Both the position numbers and the translations under genes were made by a program. A stretch of 64,000 nt of DNA from Treponemataceae bacterium (GTDB lineage: Bacteria > Spirochaetota > Spirochaetia > Treponematales > Treponemataceae), in assembly GCA_024413635.1 (NCBI GenBank), contig JAKSTT010000002.1, forward strand, positions 1-64,000, written 5' to 3'. Below, in pieces: positions 54,725 to 64,000 of the stretch. The notes beneath the pieces are model-generated. The model was given only the letters and a program-made list of their open reading frames with translations, made no database searches and was not told where the DNA came from. The first letter of the stretch is position 1; each line of letters starts with the position of its first letter.

Positions 54725-55081
54725 ATGGCTGATAAAACAGTATATACTGCCACTACAAAATTTCTGATTGCATCACCTACCAAGGTTCGTCCTGTAGCTA
54801 ATGTTGTAAAAAGAAAGACTTGTTCAGAGGCTATGGCTATTCTTGAGAATATGCCTCAGAAAGGTGCAGAGCTGATTCACGCTACTATGAAGTCTGCAAT
54901 CGCTAATGCACTCTATGCTAACAAAAAACTTGATGAAGATATGCTCTACGTTAAGGAAATTCGCATTGACGAAGGTCCAAGATTAAAGAGAGTTTGGTTC
55001 CGCGCACGCGGTAGAGCCGACATGCTCCTGAGACGTATGTGTCATATCACCGTCGTAGTTGCTGAAAAGGCGGGGGAATAA
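54725..55081 (+). CDS. rplV: 50S ribosomal protein L22
   Basis: 118 residues from the ATG at 54725. L22 reaches into the exit tunnel with a beta hairpin. [31 protein letters not shown] and the tip [19 protein letters not shown] are seen. A GTG at 54716 and an ATG at 54722 are also in frame; AGGTGG suits the later ATGs best. It ends 1 nt before rpsC. Confidence 0.94.
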   Translation: MADKTVYTATTKFLIASPTKVRPVANVVKRKTCSEAMAILENMPQKGAELIHATMKSAIANALYANKKLDEDMLYVKEIRIDEGPRLKRVWFRARGRADMLLRRMCHITVVVAEKAGE

Positions 55082-55082
55082 C

Positions 55083-55844
55083 GTGGGACAGAAAGTTAAT
55101 CCTATCGGACTGCGTCTTGGTGTAAACAAAACCTGGCCATCTCGCTGGTATGCAGATCCAAGAGAATATGCTGATTTAGTTCTCGAAGACCTGAAAATCA
55201 GAAAAATGGTACAGGACTTACCAGAATGCAAAAACGCTGATATTGCGGAAATTGAAATTGTTCGCCACCCACAGCGTGTGACTATCGTAATTCACACTGC
55301 TCGCCCAGGTGTAATTATCGGTGTTAAAGGTGCCAACATCGAAAAGATTGGTGCTGAAATTCAGAAACATCTGACCAAAAAGGTTCAGATTAAGATTAAA
55401 GAAGTTAAACGTGCTGAAGTTAACGCTTCTCTCATCGCACAGAACGTTGCACGTCAGCTGGTTAACCGTGGTTCTTTCAGAAAAGCTCTGAAACAGGCCA
55501 CCAACAACGCCATGAAAGCTGGTGCTCAGGGTATCAAAATCCGTCTGAGCGGACGCCTTGGTGGTGCTGAAATGTCTCGTACCGAAGAACACAAAGAAGG
55601 ACGCGTTCCTCTTCACACTCTCCGCGCAGACATCGACTATGGATTTGCTGAAGCATTAACAACTTTCGGTAAGATTGGTGTTAAAGTTTGGGTTTATAAC
55701 GGAATGATGTATGGTCACGAACAGAACGAAGATGCAGGTCAGCTGCTGAAAAAGAACCGTCGCGATCATTCAGAGCGCCAGGATGCTGCAGATAACTCTG
55801 AAGCCAAAAAACGCGCCCCTCGTGCTAAGGCAGATAGGAGCTAA
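55083..55844 (+). CDS. rpsC: 30S ribosomal protein S3
   Basis: 253 residues with a GTG start at 55083 ([14 protein letters not shown]); GGGGG lies upstream in the end of rplV. S3 forms the mRNA entry pore with S4 and S5 and has a KH domain containing [34 protein letters not shown] is conserved. The basic/acidic C-terminal tail ([18 protein letters not shown]) is longer than in E. coli. Confidence 0.97.
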   Translation: MGQKVNPIGLRLGVNKTWPSRWYADPREYADLVLEDLKIRKMVQDLPECKNADIAEIEIVRHPQRVTIVIHTARPGVIIGVKGANIEKIGAEIQKHLTKKVQIKIKEVKRAEVNASLIAQNVARQLVNRGSFRKALKQATNNAMKAGAQGIKIRLSGRLGGAEMSRTEEHKEGRVPLHTLRADIDYGFAEALTTFGKIGVKVWVYNGMMYGHEQNEDAGQLLKKNRRDHSERQDAADNSEAKKRAPRAKADRS

Positions 55845-55846
55845 GT

Positions 55847-56266
55847 ATGGCATTAAGTCCTAAAAGAGTTATGCACCGTAAGGTGCAGCGCGGTAGAATC
55901 AATGGTAATGCTACCCGTGGTAACTTCCTTGACTTTGGTGACGTAGCACTTGTTGCTCTGGAACCAATTTGGTTAAGTGCAAAACAGATTGAAGCAGCCC
56001 GTGTTGCTCTCAACCGTAAACTTGCACGTAAAGGTCAGGTTTGGATCCGCGTATTCCCGGACAAACCAGTATCTAAGAAACCTGCTGATACTCGTATGGG
56101 TAAAGGTAAAGGTGCTCCAGAATTCTGGGCTGCTGTAATTAAACCAGGCCAGATTTTGTTTGAAGTAGGTGGTGTAGATCCTAAACTGGCAGAACAGGCT
56201 GTTATGCTGGCTGGAAGCAAACTTCCTATCAAAACAAAAGTAGCTTTCAAAACCCGTGTTGAGTGA
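55847..56266 (+). CDS. rplP: 50S ribosomal protein L16
   Basis: 139 residues. L16 organises the A-site tRNA region of the 50[41 protein letters not shown] and GAPEFWAAV are present, including the Arg of TRMGKGKG that is hydroxylated in E. coli. TAGGAGCTAAGT precedes the ATG. Confidence 0.97.
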   Translation: MALSPKRVMHRKVQRGRINGNATRGNFLDFGDVALVALEPIWLSAKQIEAARVALNRKLARKGQVWIRVFPDKPVSKKPADTRMGKGKGAPEFWAAVIKPGQILFEVGGVDPKLAEQAVMLAGSKLPIKTKVAFKTRVE

Positions 56267-56276
56267 GGAGTAGAAG

Positions 56277-56480
56277 ATGGCAAAAGCTGCAAAGAAAGAA
56301 CTGTCTTACGCTGAACTCGTAGCAAAGCGGAATGAGCTTAGTAAGAAGTATATGGATCTCCGTTTCCAGATGGTAATCGGACACGTTGATAATCCAATGC
56401 AGAAGCGTCAGATGCGTCGCGAAATCGCACAGCTGAATACGCTCATCCGGCAGAAAGAAATCGCCGGACAGGATAAGTAG
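56277..56480 (+). CDS. rpmC: 50S ribosomal protein L29
   Basis: 67 residues. L29 lies beside L23 at the tunnel exit. The two-helix coiled fold is seen in LSYAELVAKRNELSKKYMDL and MRREIAQLNTLIRQKE. GAGGAGTAGAAG precedes the ATG. It has the usual place between L16 and S17. Confidence 0.96.
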   Translation: MAKAAKKELSYAELVAKRNELSKKYMDLRFQMVIGHVDNPMQKRQMRREIAQLNTLIRQKEIAGQDK

Positions 56481-56490
56481 GAGTTGACCC

Positions 56491-56754
56491 GTGGAAGAAC
56501 AGAAAAAAGCAGGGCAGCGTGAATTCGTAGGTATCGTTAGCAGCGACAAAATGGATAAAACCATCGTTGTTAAAGTAACTACCAAAAAACTGCACCCTCT
56601 GTACAAAAAATATGTTACCCGCGTCAAGAAATGTAAGGCACACGATGAGACCAACAGTGCTCATATCGGTGACACCGTACGTATCGTAGAATGTCGCCCA
56701 CTCAGCAAAGATAAGTGCTGGCGCCTTGCAGAAATCGTTGAACGTGCACGCTAA
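56491..56754 (+). CDS. rpsQ: 30S ribosomal protein S17
   Basis: 87 residues with a GTG start preceded by TAGGAG. S17 is an early-binding OB-fold protein. [35 protein letters not shown] and [20 protein letters not shown] are typical. rplN follows 11 nt later. Confidence 0.97.
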   Translation: MEEQKKAGQREFVGIVSSDKMDKTIVVKVTTKKLHPLYKKYVTRVKKCKAHDETNSAHIGDTVRIVECRPLSKDKCWRLAEIVERAR

Positions 56755-56765
56755 GGAGTAGAACT

Positions 56766-57134
56766 ATGATTCAGATGCAGACTAATCTGACCGTTGCTGA
56801 TAACTCTGGCGCAAAAATCGTTCAGTGTATCAAAGTTATTGGCGGATCACATCGTCGTTACGCTTCAATTGGAGACGTTATTGTAGTAGCTGTTAAGGAT
56901 GCTATCCCAACCTCTACTATCAAAAAGGGTTCAGTTGAAAAAGCAGTAATCGTACGTATCGCTAAGGAATACCGCAGACCTGATGGTACCTATATCCGTT
57001 TCGATGACAACGCTTGCGTAATCATCGATGCTAACAAAAACCCAAAAGGTAAACGTGTATTTGGCCCTGTAGCTCGTGAACTTCGTGATATGGATTACAT
57101 GAAAATCGTATCACTGGCACCAGAAGTGCTGTAA
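56766..57134 (+). CDS. rplN: 50S ribosomal protein L14
   Basis: 122 residues. L14 contacts the 30S subunit and is the docking site of the silencing factor Rsf[34 protein letters not shown] and [20 protein letters not shown] are conserved. AAGGAGTAGAACT precedes the ATG. Confidence 0.98.
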   Translation: MIQMQTNLTVADNSGAKIVQCIKVIGGSHRRYASIGDVIVVAVKDAIPTSTIKKGSVEKAVIVRIAKEYRRPDGTYIRFDDNACVIIDANKNPKGKRVFGPVARELRDMDYMKIVSLAPEVL

Positions 57135-57155
57135 GGTTCTGAGGAGGAATTGAAT

Positions 57156-57470
57156 ATGAACAAGAAATTCAAAATCCGCAAGGACGATACAGTAGAAGTA
57201 ATTGCTGGAAAAGATAAGGGAAAACGCGGAAAAGTTCTCCGTGTTCTTTCTGACAAAGACAGAGTCATTGTTGAAGGCGTTAACATCGTTAAGAAAGCAA
57301 TGAAAAAAAGAACCCAGCAGGATCGTGGTGGAATCGCAGAAGTTGAAGCATCACTGCACATTTCAAATGTTGCACTGGTTTGCAAAAAATGCGGTCCTAC
57401 CAGAGTTGGTTATAAGCTCGACGGCGACAAAAAAGTTCGTGTTTGCCGTAAATGTGGAGAAACTCTGTAA
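57156..57470 (+). CDS. rplX: 50S ribosomal protein L24
   Basis: 104 residues from the ATG at 57156; a TTG two codons earlier is rejected. L24 nucleates 50S assembly through a KOW motif, here [22 protein letters not shown]-terminal zinc-ribbon-like set is complete ([10 protein letters not shown] and CRKCGETL). GAGGAGGAATTG precedes the ATG. The stop shares a base with the rplE start. Confidence 0.97.
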   Translation: MNKKFKIRKDDTVEVIAGKDKGKRGKVLRVLSDKDRVIVEGVNIVKKAMKKRTQQDRGGIAEVEASLHISNVALVCKKCGPTRVGYKLDGDKKVRVCRKCGETL

Positions 57471-58021
57471 TGGATAATTACGTACCCCGGCTTAAGAAAG
57501 TCTACAAAGACACAATCGCTCCCGAACTCTTCAAAGAGCTCGGTTACAAATCAACCATGCAGATTCCTGCAATCAAAAAGATTGTAGTAAGCATGGGTGT
57601 TGGCGAAGCACTCTCTAACAAGAAACTCCTTGATGCCGCAGTAACTGACCTGACTACCATCACCGGTCAGAAGGCTGTGAAAACCAAGGCGAAGAAATCA
57701 ATTGCTAACTTCAAGTTAAGAGAGGGCAATGAAGTAGGTGTAATGGTAACTCTGCGTGGTGCAAGAATGTATGAATTCCTGGACCGCCTCATCAACGTTG
57801 CATTACCCCGTGTAAAGGATTTCCGCGGTATCAAAGCTACTGGCTTTGACGGACATGGAAACTATTCTCTTGGTATTACTGAACAGATTATCTTCCCTGA
57901 AATCGACTTCGATAAAATCGAAAAGATTTCTGGTATGAATATCAACATTGTGACCAGTGCTAAAACTGATAGCGATGCACGTGCTCTGCTTACCAAGTTT
58001 GGAATGCCTTTCAGAAAGTAA
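57470..58021 (+). CDS. rplE: 50S ribosomal protein L5
   Basis: 183 residues from the ATG at 57470, overlapping the rplX stop by 1 nt. L5 binds 5S rRNA and the P-site t[43 protein letters not shown] and [19 protein letters not shown] are conserved. Translation is probably coupled to rplX, since no separate strong ribosome-binding site is seen. Confidence 0.97.
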   Translation: MDNYVPRLKKVYKDTIAPELFKELGYKSTMQIPAIKKIVVSMGVGEALSNKKLLDAAVTDLTTITGQKAVKTKAKKSIANFKLREGNEVGVMVTLRGARMYEFLDRLINVALPRVKDFRGIKATGFDGHGNYSLGITEQIIFPEIDFDKIEKISGMNINIVTSAKTDSDARALLTKFGMPFRK

Positions 58022-58036
58022 GTGAGGACTTAGTAC

Positions 58037-58222
58037 ATGGCTAAAAAATCAATGATTATTAAGGCAGCCCGCACACCTAAATACAGCACCAGAAAATATA
58101 ATCGCTGTCAGATTTGCGGTCGTCCACGTGGATATCTTCGGAAATACAAGATGTGTCGTCTGTGTTTCCGCAAGCTCGCCAGCGAAGGTCTGCTTCCTGG
58201 TGTAACCAAATCCAGCTGGTAG
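58037..58222 (+). CDS. rpsN: 30S ribosomal protein S14, zinc type
   Basis: 61 residues, the short zinc-binding form (type Z). C-Q-I-C ([14 protein letters not shown]) and C-R-L-C ([13 protein letters not shown]) make the four-cysteine site. S14 helps assemble the 30S head. GTGAGGACTT precedes the ATG. It has the normal place between L5 and S8. Confidence 0.97.
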   Translation: MAKKSMIIKAARTPKYSTRKYNRCQICGRPRGYLRKYKMCRLCFRKLASEGLLPGVTKSSW

Positions 58223-58237
58223 TATAGGAGATTAGAG

Positions 58238-58636
58238 ATGAGTGTTTCAGACCCTATCGCAGATATGCTTACCAAAATTCGGAATGCTGCTAGTGCAGGT
58301 CACGAAAAAGTAGATGTTCCAACTTCAAAACTGAAGCTGGAAATCGTGAAAATTCTGAAAACTGAAGGCTATATCAAGAATTTCAAGAAAGTAACCCAGG
58401 ACAACGCAAACGTTATCCGTATTTTCCTGAAATATGATGATGAAAATGTACCTGTTATTCACGGTATCAAAAAGATTTCGACCCCAGGTCGCCGTGTTTA
58501 CTCAGGTTACAAGGACCTGCCCCGTGTTTACAACGGATACGGAACAGTAATTGTATCTACCTCTCTGGGCGTTACCACCGGTAAAAAAGCTTCAGAAAAA
58601 ATGGTAGGTGGCGAACTTATCTGCCAGGTTTGGTAA
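58238..58636 (+). CDS. rpsH: 30S ribosomal protein S8
   Basis: 132 residues. S8 binds the central domain of 16S rRNA and in E. coli represses the spc operon by binding near rpl[41 protein letters not shown] and [15 protein letters not shown] are present. TAGGAGATTAGAG precedes the ATG. Confidence 0.97.
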   Translation: MSVSDPIADMLTKIRNAASAGHEKVDVPTSKLKLEIVKILKTEGYIKNFKKVTQDNANVIRIFLKYDDENVPVIHGIKKISTPGRRVYSGYKDLPRVYNGYGTVIVSTSLGVTTGKKASEKMVGGELICQVW

Positions 58637-58648
58637 TAGGAGTTAACA

Positions 58649-59203
58649 ATGTCAAGAATTGGTAAACTGCCTGTTGCTGTTCCAGCAGGTGTAAAAGTAA
58701 CTGTAAACGGAACCTGCGTTCTCGTTGAAGGTCCAAAAGGTAAACTGACACAGGATTGTTCAGAACTGGTAACAGTTGAAGTAAAAGACAATGAAGTAGT
58801 AGTAAGCCCAAAAGCTAACGCTAACAAGGGTGAAGCTAAAGCTGCAAACGCAGCTCAGGGTCTGTACCGCCAGCTGATTAACAACATGGTTATCGGTGTT
58901 TCTGCCGGATATACCAAAGTTCTGATGATCAATGGTGTAGGTTACCGTGCTGAAGTACAGGGTAAAATGATCGTAATGAACCTTGGTTATTCTTCAGACT
59001 TTGTTGCTGTAATTCCTGAAGGTCTTACCGTAACTGTTGAAGGTCAGAACAAAATGACCATCGCAGGTATTGATAAACAGCTGGTTGGTGAATTTGCTGC
59101 TGAAATCCGCAAACTCCGCAAACCAGAACCTTACAAAGGTAAGGGTATCAAATACGAAACCGAGACTATCCGCCGCAAGGTTGGTAAATCAGGTGTTAAA
59201 TAA
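58649..59203 (+). CDS. rplF: 50S ribosomal protein L6
   Basis: 184 residues. L6 lies near the factor-binding centre. Two similar halves are seen; [20 protein letters not shown] opens the first, and the C-terminal [15 protein letters not shown] is the strongly conserved rRNA-binding loop. TAGGAGTTAACA precedes the ATG. Confidence 0.97.
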   Translation: MSRIGKLPVAVPAGVKVTVNGTCVLVEGPKGKLTQDCSELVTVEVKDNEVVVSPKANANKGEAKAANAAQGLYRQLINNMVIGVSAGYTKVLMINGVGYRAEVQGKMIVMNLGYSSDFVAVIPEGLTVTVEGQNKMTIAGIDKQLVGEFAAEIRKLRKPEPYKGKGIKYETETIRRKVGKSGVK

Positions 59204-59214
59204 GGGTGTCGCAT

Positions 59215-59577
59215 ATGTTTAAGAGACTTAATGATAAAGACAGAAAACGCCTTAAGAGAAAGGTTCATATCCGCAAGACTCTTCGCGGAACTGCAGCCCG
59301 CCCTCGCTTAACAGTTACCCGCAGCAATACTAATCTGTATATGCAGGCAATTGATGACGATGCTGGAGTTACTCTTGCTTCTATTTCTACCCTGGAAAAA
59401 GAGTTTGCTTCTCTGAAGCCAAACACTGAAGGTGCAGAAAAACTTGGTGAAGCAATGGGTAAACGTCTTGCTGAAAAGAATGTTACTACAGTTGTTTTTG
59501 ACCGCAACGGTTATCTGTATCACGGTGTAGTAAAAGCCCTGGCTGACGGTACTCGTAAAGCCGGTATCGTATTCTAA
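59215..59577 (+). CDS. rplR: 50S ribosomal protein L18
   Basis: 120 residues from the ATG at 59215; a GTG nine bases earlier overlaps the AAGGGTG ribosome-binding site and is rejected. L18 carries 5S r[23 protein letters not shown] and [20 protein letters not shown] are typical. The stop overlaps an ATG of the next frame. Confidence 0.96.
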   Translation: MFKRLNDKDRKRLKRKVHIRKTLRGTAARPRLTVTRSNTNLYMQAIDDDAGVTLASISTLEKEFASLKPNTEGAEKLGEAMGKRLAEKNVTTVVFDRNGYLYHGVVKALADGTRKAGIVF

Positions 59578-59588
59578 TGGAGAAAGCT

Positions 59589-60104
59589 ATGGAACACACC
59601 AAAAAATTTGATAACGAGCCAAAAGAAAAAGAGTTCGTAGAGAAACTGGTAAAACTGAACAGAACTGCAAAAGTTGTAAAAGGTGGACGCCGCTTCTCTT
59701 TCTCAGCTCTGACTGTAGTTGGTGACAAAAAAGGACGTGTTGGTTTTGGTTTTGGTAAAGCTAATGACGTTACAGAAGCTATTCGTAAGAGTACCGATAA
59801 GGCAAAACGTAACCTTATCACTGTACCGCTGAAAAACGGTACTATCCCTCACGAAATCCAGGCTCAGTACAAGAGCTCTTCTGTACTTCTGAAACCTGCA
59901 TGTTCAGGTACTGGTATTATCGCTGGTGGTGCAGTACGTGCTGTTCTCGAAGCTGCTGGTGCAACTGACATTATGTCAAAATCACTGGGATCAAACACCT
60001 CAGTAAACGTTGTACGTGCTACCTTCGAAGCCTGCAAAGGCCTGATGGACGCTAAAACTGTTGCTAAAAACCGCGGTAAAAACCTGAATGATCTGTGGGG
60101 TTAA
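59589..60104 (+). CDS. rpsE: 30S ribosomal protein S5
   Basis: 171 residues from the ATG at 59589, preferred over an ATG at 59577 because GGAGAAAG lies between them. S5 helps control fidelity and mRNA entry. [39 protein letters not shown] and [20 protein letters not shown] are conserved. rpmD follows at once. Confidence 0.96.
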   Translation: MEHTKKFDNEPKEKEFVEKLVKLNRTAKVVKGGRRFSFSALTVVGDKKGRVGFGFGKANDVTEAIRKSTDKAKRNLITVPLKNGTIPHEIQAQYKSSSVLLKPACSGTGIIAGGAVRAVLEAAGATDIMSKSLGSNTSVNVVRATFEACKGLMDAKTVAKNRGKNLNDLWG

Positions 60105-60108
60105 TGAT

Positions 60109-60294
60109 ATGGCTAACAAAATCAAAGTAACCTTAGTTAAAAGCACAATCGGACAGAAACCCGAAAAACGTGCAACAGTACGTAGTCTTGGATTGAAAAA
60201 AATCAATTCAACTGTAGAACATGAAGCAAACCCAGCTATCCTTGGTATGGTTGCTGCTGTTTCACACCTTGTAAAAGTAGAGGAGATTAACTGA
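60109..60294 (+). CDS. rpmD: 50S ribosomal protein L30
   Basis: 61 residues from the ATG at 60109. The bacterial short L30 form is seen: [40 protein letters not shown]. The start lies 4 nt after the rpsE stop, with TGGGG near the end of rpsE as a weak ribosome-binding site. The stop overlaps the rplO start (TGATG). Confidence 0.96.
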   Translation: MANKIKVTLVKSTIGQKPEKRATVRSLGLKKINSTVEHEANPAILGMVAAVSHLVKVEEIN

Positions 60295-60746
60295 TGTCAG
60301 AATTTAATCTTTCAGCTCCTTATGGTGCTACCCACAGCAAGAAACGCGTAGGTCGCGGTTCTTCTTCTGGTCTGGGTTCAACTGCAGGACGTGGTAACAA
60401 AGGTCAGCAGTCACGCTCAGGTGGAAAAGTATACGTTGGTTTCGAAGGTGGACAGATGCCACTGTACCGTCGTATCGCTCGCCGTGGTTTCTCTAACTAC
60501 TGGTTCAAAAAAGAGTTTTCAATTGTTAACCTCGTTGATATCGAAGCACGCTTCAATGACGGTGAAACTGTTAACCGCGAATCTCTCGTAATGAAAGGTC
60601 TGGTTAAAAAACAGGAAAGCCTCATTAAAGTTCTCGGTAACGGCGATCTGACAAAAAAACTCACTGTTGACGTTGACAAGGTATCTGCTTCTGCAAAAGA
60701 AAAGATCGAAAAAGTTGGCGGATCAGTAGTTGCTGCTGCTGAATAA
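60294..60746 (+). CDS. rplO: 50S ribosomal protein L15
   Basis: 150 residues. L15 is a late assembly protein with a long basic N-terminal arm: [20 protein letters not shown] and [20 protein letters not shown]. The start overlaps the rpmD stop; GAGGAG lies upstream. secY follows after 18 nt. Confidence 0.97.
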   Translation: MSEFNLSAPYGATHSKKRVGRGSSSGLGSTAGRGNKGQQSRSGGKVYVGFEGGQMPLYRRIARRGFSNYWFKKEFSIVNLVDIEARFNDGETVNRESLVMKGLVKKQESLIKVLGNGDLTKKLTVDVDKVSASAKEKIEKVGGSVVAAAE

Positions 60747-60764
60747 GCTTAAAGGTGAGAAAAA

Positions 60765-62084
60765 ATGGCAAATAATCCTATAGTTAACATGTTTAGAGTT
60801 GAAGAGCTGCGGAAACGCATTCTCTTTACATTCGTAGTTCTGGCTGTATTCCGTCTGGGTAGTATTCTTACTATCCCTGGAATCAATCCACAGGCACTGA
60901 CCGCATACTTCTCAAGTATGACCCAGGGCAATGCTTTTGTTGATTACATGGATTTTTTTGCCGGTGGCGCATTCTCTAACTTTTCTGTGTTCATGTTGGG
61001 CGTAATGCCCTACATCTCAACACAGATTATTATGCAGCTTGCGTTAATTATTTTCCCATCACTGAAGAGAATCGTTCAGGAAGATGGCGGACAGAAAAAG
61101 TTCAATATGTGGACTCGTGTTGGTACAGTATTTGTTTGTATCCTCCAGTCTTGGGCTATGACTATGTACGCCTACTATATTCCTGGCGCTGTAATGATTT
61201 CATCAAGCATCCTGTTCAGATGCGTATTCGTGCTGACTGTAACCACAGGAACCATGATTACCGTCTGGCTGGGTGAACAGATCACTGCTAGAGGTATCGG
61301 AAACGGTATCTCTATGCTGATTTTTGCTGGTATCGTTGCTCGTCTTCCTTCAGCCGTTTGGGAATTGATCCGCATGGTAAAAGCCGGCGATATCAATGTT
61401 GTATTTGTTATCGTTGTAATCTTAATGTTCGTTGGAATTATTGCTCTTGTTGTTTACGAACAGCAGGGTGAACGCAAGATTCCGATTCATTATGCTAAAC
61501 GCGTTGTCGGCAGAAAAATGTATGGTGGACAGTCTACCTACATTCCTTTCAAAATTAACCCATCTGGAGTTATTCCAGTAATTTTTGCTTCATCTTTCCT
61601 GTCATTCCCTCTGCAGATTGCATCTTCAATGGGAAGAGACGTACGTTGGCTGAGCAAAGTTGCTGCATTCCTTACTCCTTCAGGATGGTGGTATAACATT
61701 CTGCTTGTTTTGTTAATTGTATTCTTCGCTTACTTCTACACACAGGTAACCCTGAACCCCACTGAAATCGCAAAGAATATTCGTGAAAACGGTGGTTCCA
61801 TTCCCGGAATCAGAACTGACAAAACTGAAGAATATATGCAGAAGGTACTGAACCGGTTAATTCTTCCAGGTTCTCTGTACCTTGCAGTAATTGCTGTTCT
61901 TCCTACAATTATTCAGAACTTGTTTGGTTTCCCTCAGTCAATTTCAATGTTGATGGGTGGTACCTCACTGTTGATTCTTGTTGGTGTTGACCTTGATACC
62001 ATGAGTCAGATTGAAGCTCTTCTGAAGATGCATCATCATGACGGTCTGGTAAAAAAAGGTAAACTTCGTTCAAGAAATCTGTAG
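60765..62084 (+). CDS. secY: preprotein translocase subunit SecY
   Basis: 439 residues with ten predicted membrane helices. SecY is the protein-conducting channel. FRVEELRKRILFTFVVLAVF, the plug and GINPQALTAYF region, GVMPYISTQIIMQL, and the ribosome-docking loop near PIHYAKRVVGRKMYGGQ are conserved. AAAGGTGAGAAAA precedes the ATG. infA, map and adk, which often follow, are absent. Confidence 0.98.
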   Translation: MANNPIVNMFRVEELRKRILFTFVVLAVFRLGSILTIPGINPQALTAYFSSMTQGNAFVDYMDFFAGGAFSNFSVFMLGVMPYISTQIIMQLALIIFPSLKRIVQEDGGQKKFNMWTRVGTVFVCILQSWAMTMYAYYIPGAVMISSSILFRCVFVLTVTTGTMITVWLGEQITARGIGNGISMLIFAGIVARLPSAVWELIRMVKAGDINVVFVIVVILMFVGIIALVVYEQQGERKIPIHYAKRVVGRKMYGGQSTYIPFKINPSGVIPVIFASSFLSFPLQIASSMGRDVRWLSKVAAFLTPSGWWYNILLVLLIVFFAYFYTQVTLNPTEIAKNIRENGGSIPGIRTDKTEEYMQKVLNRLILPGSLYLAVIAVLPTIIQNLFGFPQSISMLMGGTSLLILVGVDLDTMSQIEALLKMHHHDGLVKKGKLRSRNL

Positions 62085-62120
62085 TTTTTGCGTAAACTAG
62101 GTAGAATAAGTTTCAAAAAT

Positions 62121-62187
62121 AGTGTTTAATGGGCGGATACTGAATTGTAACCATTGCGGTTTGCTAATATTCAGTATCCCAAACACT
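62121..62187 (+). promoter_or_regulatory. large hairpin in the secY–rpmJ gap
   Basis: AGTGTTT/AAACACT (62121–62127 with 62181–62187) encloses GGATACTGAAT/ATTCAGTATCC (62135–62145 with 62169–62179), both perfect, with a small AACC/GGTT stem inside. It ends 16 nt before rpmJ. In E. coli S4 controls the alpha operon by binding a leader just before rpsM, so this may be the corresponding control element. No T-run follows. Confidence 0.65.
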
Positions 62188-62202
62188 ACTAGGGGGATTC
62201 TT

Positions 62203-62316
62203 ATGAAAGTACGAACCAGTGTAAAACCCATTTGTGATAAGTGTAAGGTTATCAAAAGAAACGGCATTGTCCGCATTATTTGTTCTAACCCTAAGCATAA
62301 GCAGAGACAGGGCTGA
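62203..62316 (+). CDS. rpmJ: 50S ribosomal protein L36
   Basis: 37 residues. The zinc-binding form is complete: [20 protein letters not shown], then [14 protein letters not shown] (three Cys and one His). GGGGGATTCTT precedes the ATG. The longer open frame from 62122 runs through the hairpin and is rejected. rpsM starts 10 nt later. Confidence 0.97.
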   Translation: MKVRTSVKPICDKCKVIKRNGIVRIICSNPKHKQRQG

Positions 62317-62326
62317 GGAGTAGCAG

Positions 62327-62692
62327 ATGGCTCGAATTGCGGGAGTTGACCTCCCAAACAAACATGTCAATATCGCTTTGACATACATTTACGGTATCGG
62401 ACGTTCTTCTGCTGATGAAATTTGTGAAAAAGCAAAGATTGATCCTAACCGTATGATGAACGATCTTTCTATCGATGAAATCGGTACTCTCCGTACCCTC
62501 ATCGATAACGAGTACACTGTAGAAGGACGTCTTCGCAGTGAGATCGGTCTTAACATTAAACGCCTTATGGATATCGGCTGTTACCGGGGTCTCCGGCACA
62601 GAAAGGGTCTGCCTGTTCGCGGACAGCGCACCCGTACCAATTCACGCACTCGCAAAGGTAAGAAAAAGACCGTTGCAGGTAAAAAGAAATAA
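62327..62692 (+). CDS. rpsM: 30S ribosomal protein S13
   Basis: 121 residues. S13 bridges the subunits and touches the P-site tRNA with its basic tail. [34 protein letters not shown] and [20 protein letters not shown] are family blocks. GAGGAGTAGCAG precedes the ATG. It is followed by rpsK. Confidence 0.97.
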   Translation: MARIAGVDLPNKHVNIALTYIYGIGRSSADEICEKAKIDPNRMMNDLSIDEIGTLRTLIDNEYTVEGRLRSEIGLNIKRLMDIGCYRGLRHRKGLPVRGQRTRTNSRTRKGKKKTVAGKKK

Positions 62693-62709
62693 GGTGGAGG
62701 TAAAGTAAC

Positions 62710-63090
62710 GTGGCAACCGTAAAAAAACGGAAGGAAAAGAAAAGCGTTTACGAAGGTAATGTTTACATTCAGGCTACCTTCAATAACACTATCGTAACCA
62801 TTACCGACCTTAAAGGTAATGCTCTGTCTTGGGCATCTTCAGGTGGATTAGGTTTCCGTGGAGCTAAAAAATCAACTCCATTTGCTGCTCAGTCAGTAGC
62901 AGAAACCGCAGTACAGAAAGCTGTTGGTTACGGACTTCGTGAAGTTCATGTATACGTTAAAGGTCCTGGTGTAGGCCGGGAATCAGCTGTTCGCTCTCTT
63001 GGCGCTCTGGGATTAAAAGTAAAATCAATTTCTGATGTTACTCCTATTCCACACAATGGATGCCGTCCAAGAAAGACCCGCCGCATGTAA
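62710..63090 (+). CDS. rpsK: 30S ribosomal protein S11
   Basis: 126 residues with a GTG start preceded by GGTGGAGGTAAAG. S11 lies on the platform of the 30S subunit. [40 protein letters not shown] and [18 protein letters not shown] are conserved. The asparagine of PHNGCRP is present, as in typical S11. Confidence 0.97.
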   Translation: MATVKKRKEKKSVYEGNVYIQATFNNTIVTITDLKGNALSWASSGGLGFRGAKKSTPFAAQSVAETAVQKAVGYGLREVHVYVKGPGVGRESAVRSLGALGLKVKSISDVTPIPHNGCRPRKTRRM

Positions 63091-63108
63091 GAGAGGAGAT
63101 AGTAACGT

Positions 63109-63744
63109 ATGGCAAGATATACAGGTCCTGTTTGCAGACTTTGTAGAACTGAAGGCAAAAAACTGTTCCTGAAGGGCGATCGCTGTAAGAGTGATAAATG
63201 TCCTCTGAACAAAAAACGTGGTGCTCCTGGTAAAGATCCTAAAGCTAGAGCTGGAAAACGCAGCGAATATGGTCTGCAGCTCCGTGAAAAACAGGGACTG
63301 AAGAGAAGATATTGTCTGCTCGAAAAACAGTTCTTCCTGACTTATGAAAAAGCTCAGCGTATGCCTGGCATTACCGGTGAAAACCTTATTAAACTTCTTG
63401 AAAGCCGCTTAGACAACGTAGTATTCAGAATGCACTTTGCTGTAAGCCGCAATCAGGCTCGCCAGCTGGTAACCCATGGCCACTTCCTGGTAAATGGTAA
63501 AGCAGTAAACATTCCTAGCTATGAATGTAAACCAGGCGATGTTATTGAGGTTAAAGAAAGCAGCAAGAAACTGGTAGCAATCCAGAACGCACTGAATGAA
63601 GTATCAAAATCAGGTAACTATCCTTGGATTAACCTGGACGTTGATGCTCAGAAAGGTACCTACGTTTCTTATCCAGAACGCGCTGCAATTACTGACCTTG
63701 CTGATGTAAAAGAGCAGCTCGTAGTAGAGCTTTACTCTAAATAA
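63109..63744 (+). CDS. rpsD: 30S ribosomal protein S4
   Basis: 211 residues. S4 starts 30S assembly and may repress the alpha operon. The N-terminal zinc-type cysteines are present (CRLCRTEGKKLFLKGDRC, then KCPL). The S4 RNA-binding domain contains LESRLDNVVFRMHFAVSRNQ and VNGKAVNIPSYECKPGD. GAGAGGAGATAGT precedes the ATG. Confidence 0.97.
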   Translation: MARYTGPVCRLCRTEGKKLFLKGDRCKSDKCPLNKKRGAPGKDPKARAGKRSEYGLQLREKQGLKRRYCLLEKQFFLTYEKAQRMPGITGENLIKLLESRLDNVVFRMHFAVSRNQARQLVTHGHFLVNGKAVNIPSYECKPGDVIEVKESSKKLVAIQNALNEVSKSGNYPWINLDVDAQKGTYVSYPERAAITDLADVKEQLVVELYSK

Positions 63745-63756
63745 TAAGGAGTACAG

Positions 63757-64000
63757 ATGGCCCGGAAAAATCTGCTTAAAGGTTTCAAGAAGCCAAAGGG
63801 AATTACTTTTGAGCACCTTGAAACTAATCCAAACTATGGAAAGTTCACTGCTTACCCATTTGAAACCGGCTTTGGTACCACTGTAGGTAACACCCTGCGC
63901 CGTGTACTGCTGTCATCAATCCAGGGTTATGCAATTACTTCTGTACGCATTACTTCGTATGATGTTGATGGTATCCAGCATGTAATTTCCAGTGAATTTG
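63757..64000 (+). CDS. rpoA: DNA-directed RNA polymerase subunit alpha, cut by the window end
   Basis: Only the first 81 codons are inside the window. [20 protein letters not shown] is followed by the alpha signature [20 protein letters not shown] and [19 protein letters not shown], the assembly surface of the N-terminal domain. AAGGAGTACAG precedes the ATG. Its place after rpsD is the usual one, and rplQ should follow outside the window. Confidence 0.96.
   Translation, partial: MARKNLLKGFKKPKGITFEHLETNPNYGKFTAYPFETGFGTTVGNTLRRVLLSSIQGYAITSVRITSYDVDGIQHVISSEF

Overview
The window reads as a chromosomal segment of a Treponema-like spirochaete, probably a free-living or host-associated heterotroph rather than a reduced pathogen. 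Pointers are the gene order tRNA-Thr–rpmG–tRNA-Trp–secE–nusG–rplKAJL–rpoBC–rpsLG–tuf–S10/spc/alpha, spirochaete-style lipoproteins, a six-helix chemoreceptor, and a histidine pathway that T. pallidum lacks. This assignment comes from gene content and protein character only; no database comparison was possible. There is no phage, insertion sequence, transposase, integrase, CRISPR array or rRNA.

Left part (1–36227). Two tandem membrane-anchored, two-lobed aspartyl-protease-like proteins, the first with both catalytic motifs lost, are followed by a methyl-accepting chemotaxis protein and RecQ. hisG-hisB lie on the minus strand behind a leader with an 18-residue histidine-rich peptide and an intrinsic terminator, i.e. 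a histidine attenuator. An arginase, a solute-binding-type lipoprotein, an exported protein pair (one with a decayed HD-GYP domain) and an ankyrin-like lipoprotein come next. A second histidine locus carries a HisA–HisI–HisE triple fusion and hisD. A polyphosphate operon follows (glycosidase-like gene, ppx, ppk1), with ppk1 broken by one in-frame TAA. Then comes a GatB-like protein fused to an asparaginase-like domain, with key residues of both halves missing, and then a TPR lipoprotein with a TraB-family membrane protein, a full oligopeptide ABC operon (oppABCDF), radA and cysE.

Right part (37122–64000). This is the information-processing block: tRNA-Thr, rpmG, tRNA-Trp, secE, nusG, rplK, rplA, rplJ, rplL, rpoB, rpoC, rpsL, rpsG, a long structured leader where fusA would often sit, tuf, then rpsJ through rplO, secY, rpmJ, rpsM, rpsK, rpsD and the start of rpoA. 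Genes are tightly packed, and several intergenic gaps hold strong hairpins. infA, map and adk are not between secY and rpmJ.

Between genes there are two layers of signal. Six genes lacking a good ribosome-binding site have a -35/-10 pair ending 6–8 nt before the start codon, which predicts leaderless mRNAs (hisL, arginase, the 10111 lipoprotein, hisA-IE, the 25855 hypothetical, cysE). Two distant non-coding elements (7550–7683 and 28696–28833) have different stem sequences but keep the same 16-nt loop, 12 nt of it identical, and both stay fully paired. That is covariation, and it marks a structured repeat family. The best candidates for undescribed biology are the GatB–asparaginase fusion, the histidine attenuator with a leaderless leader peptide, the covarying repeat and the pre-tuf RNA.
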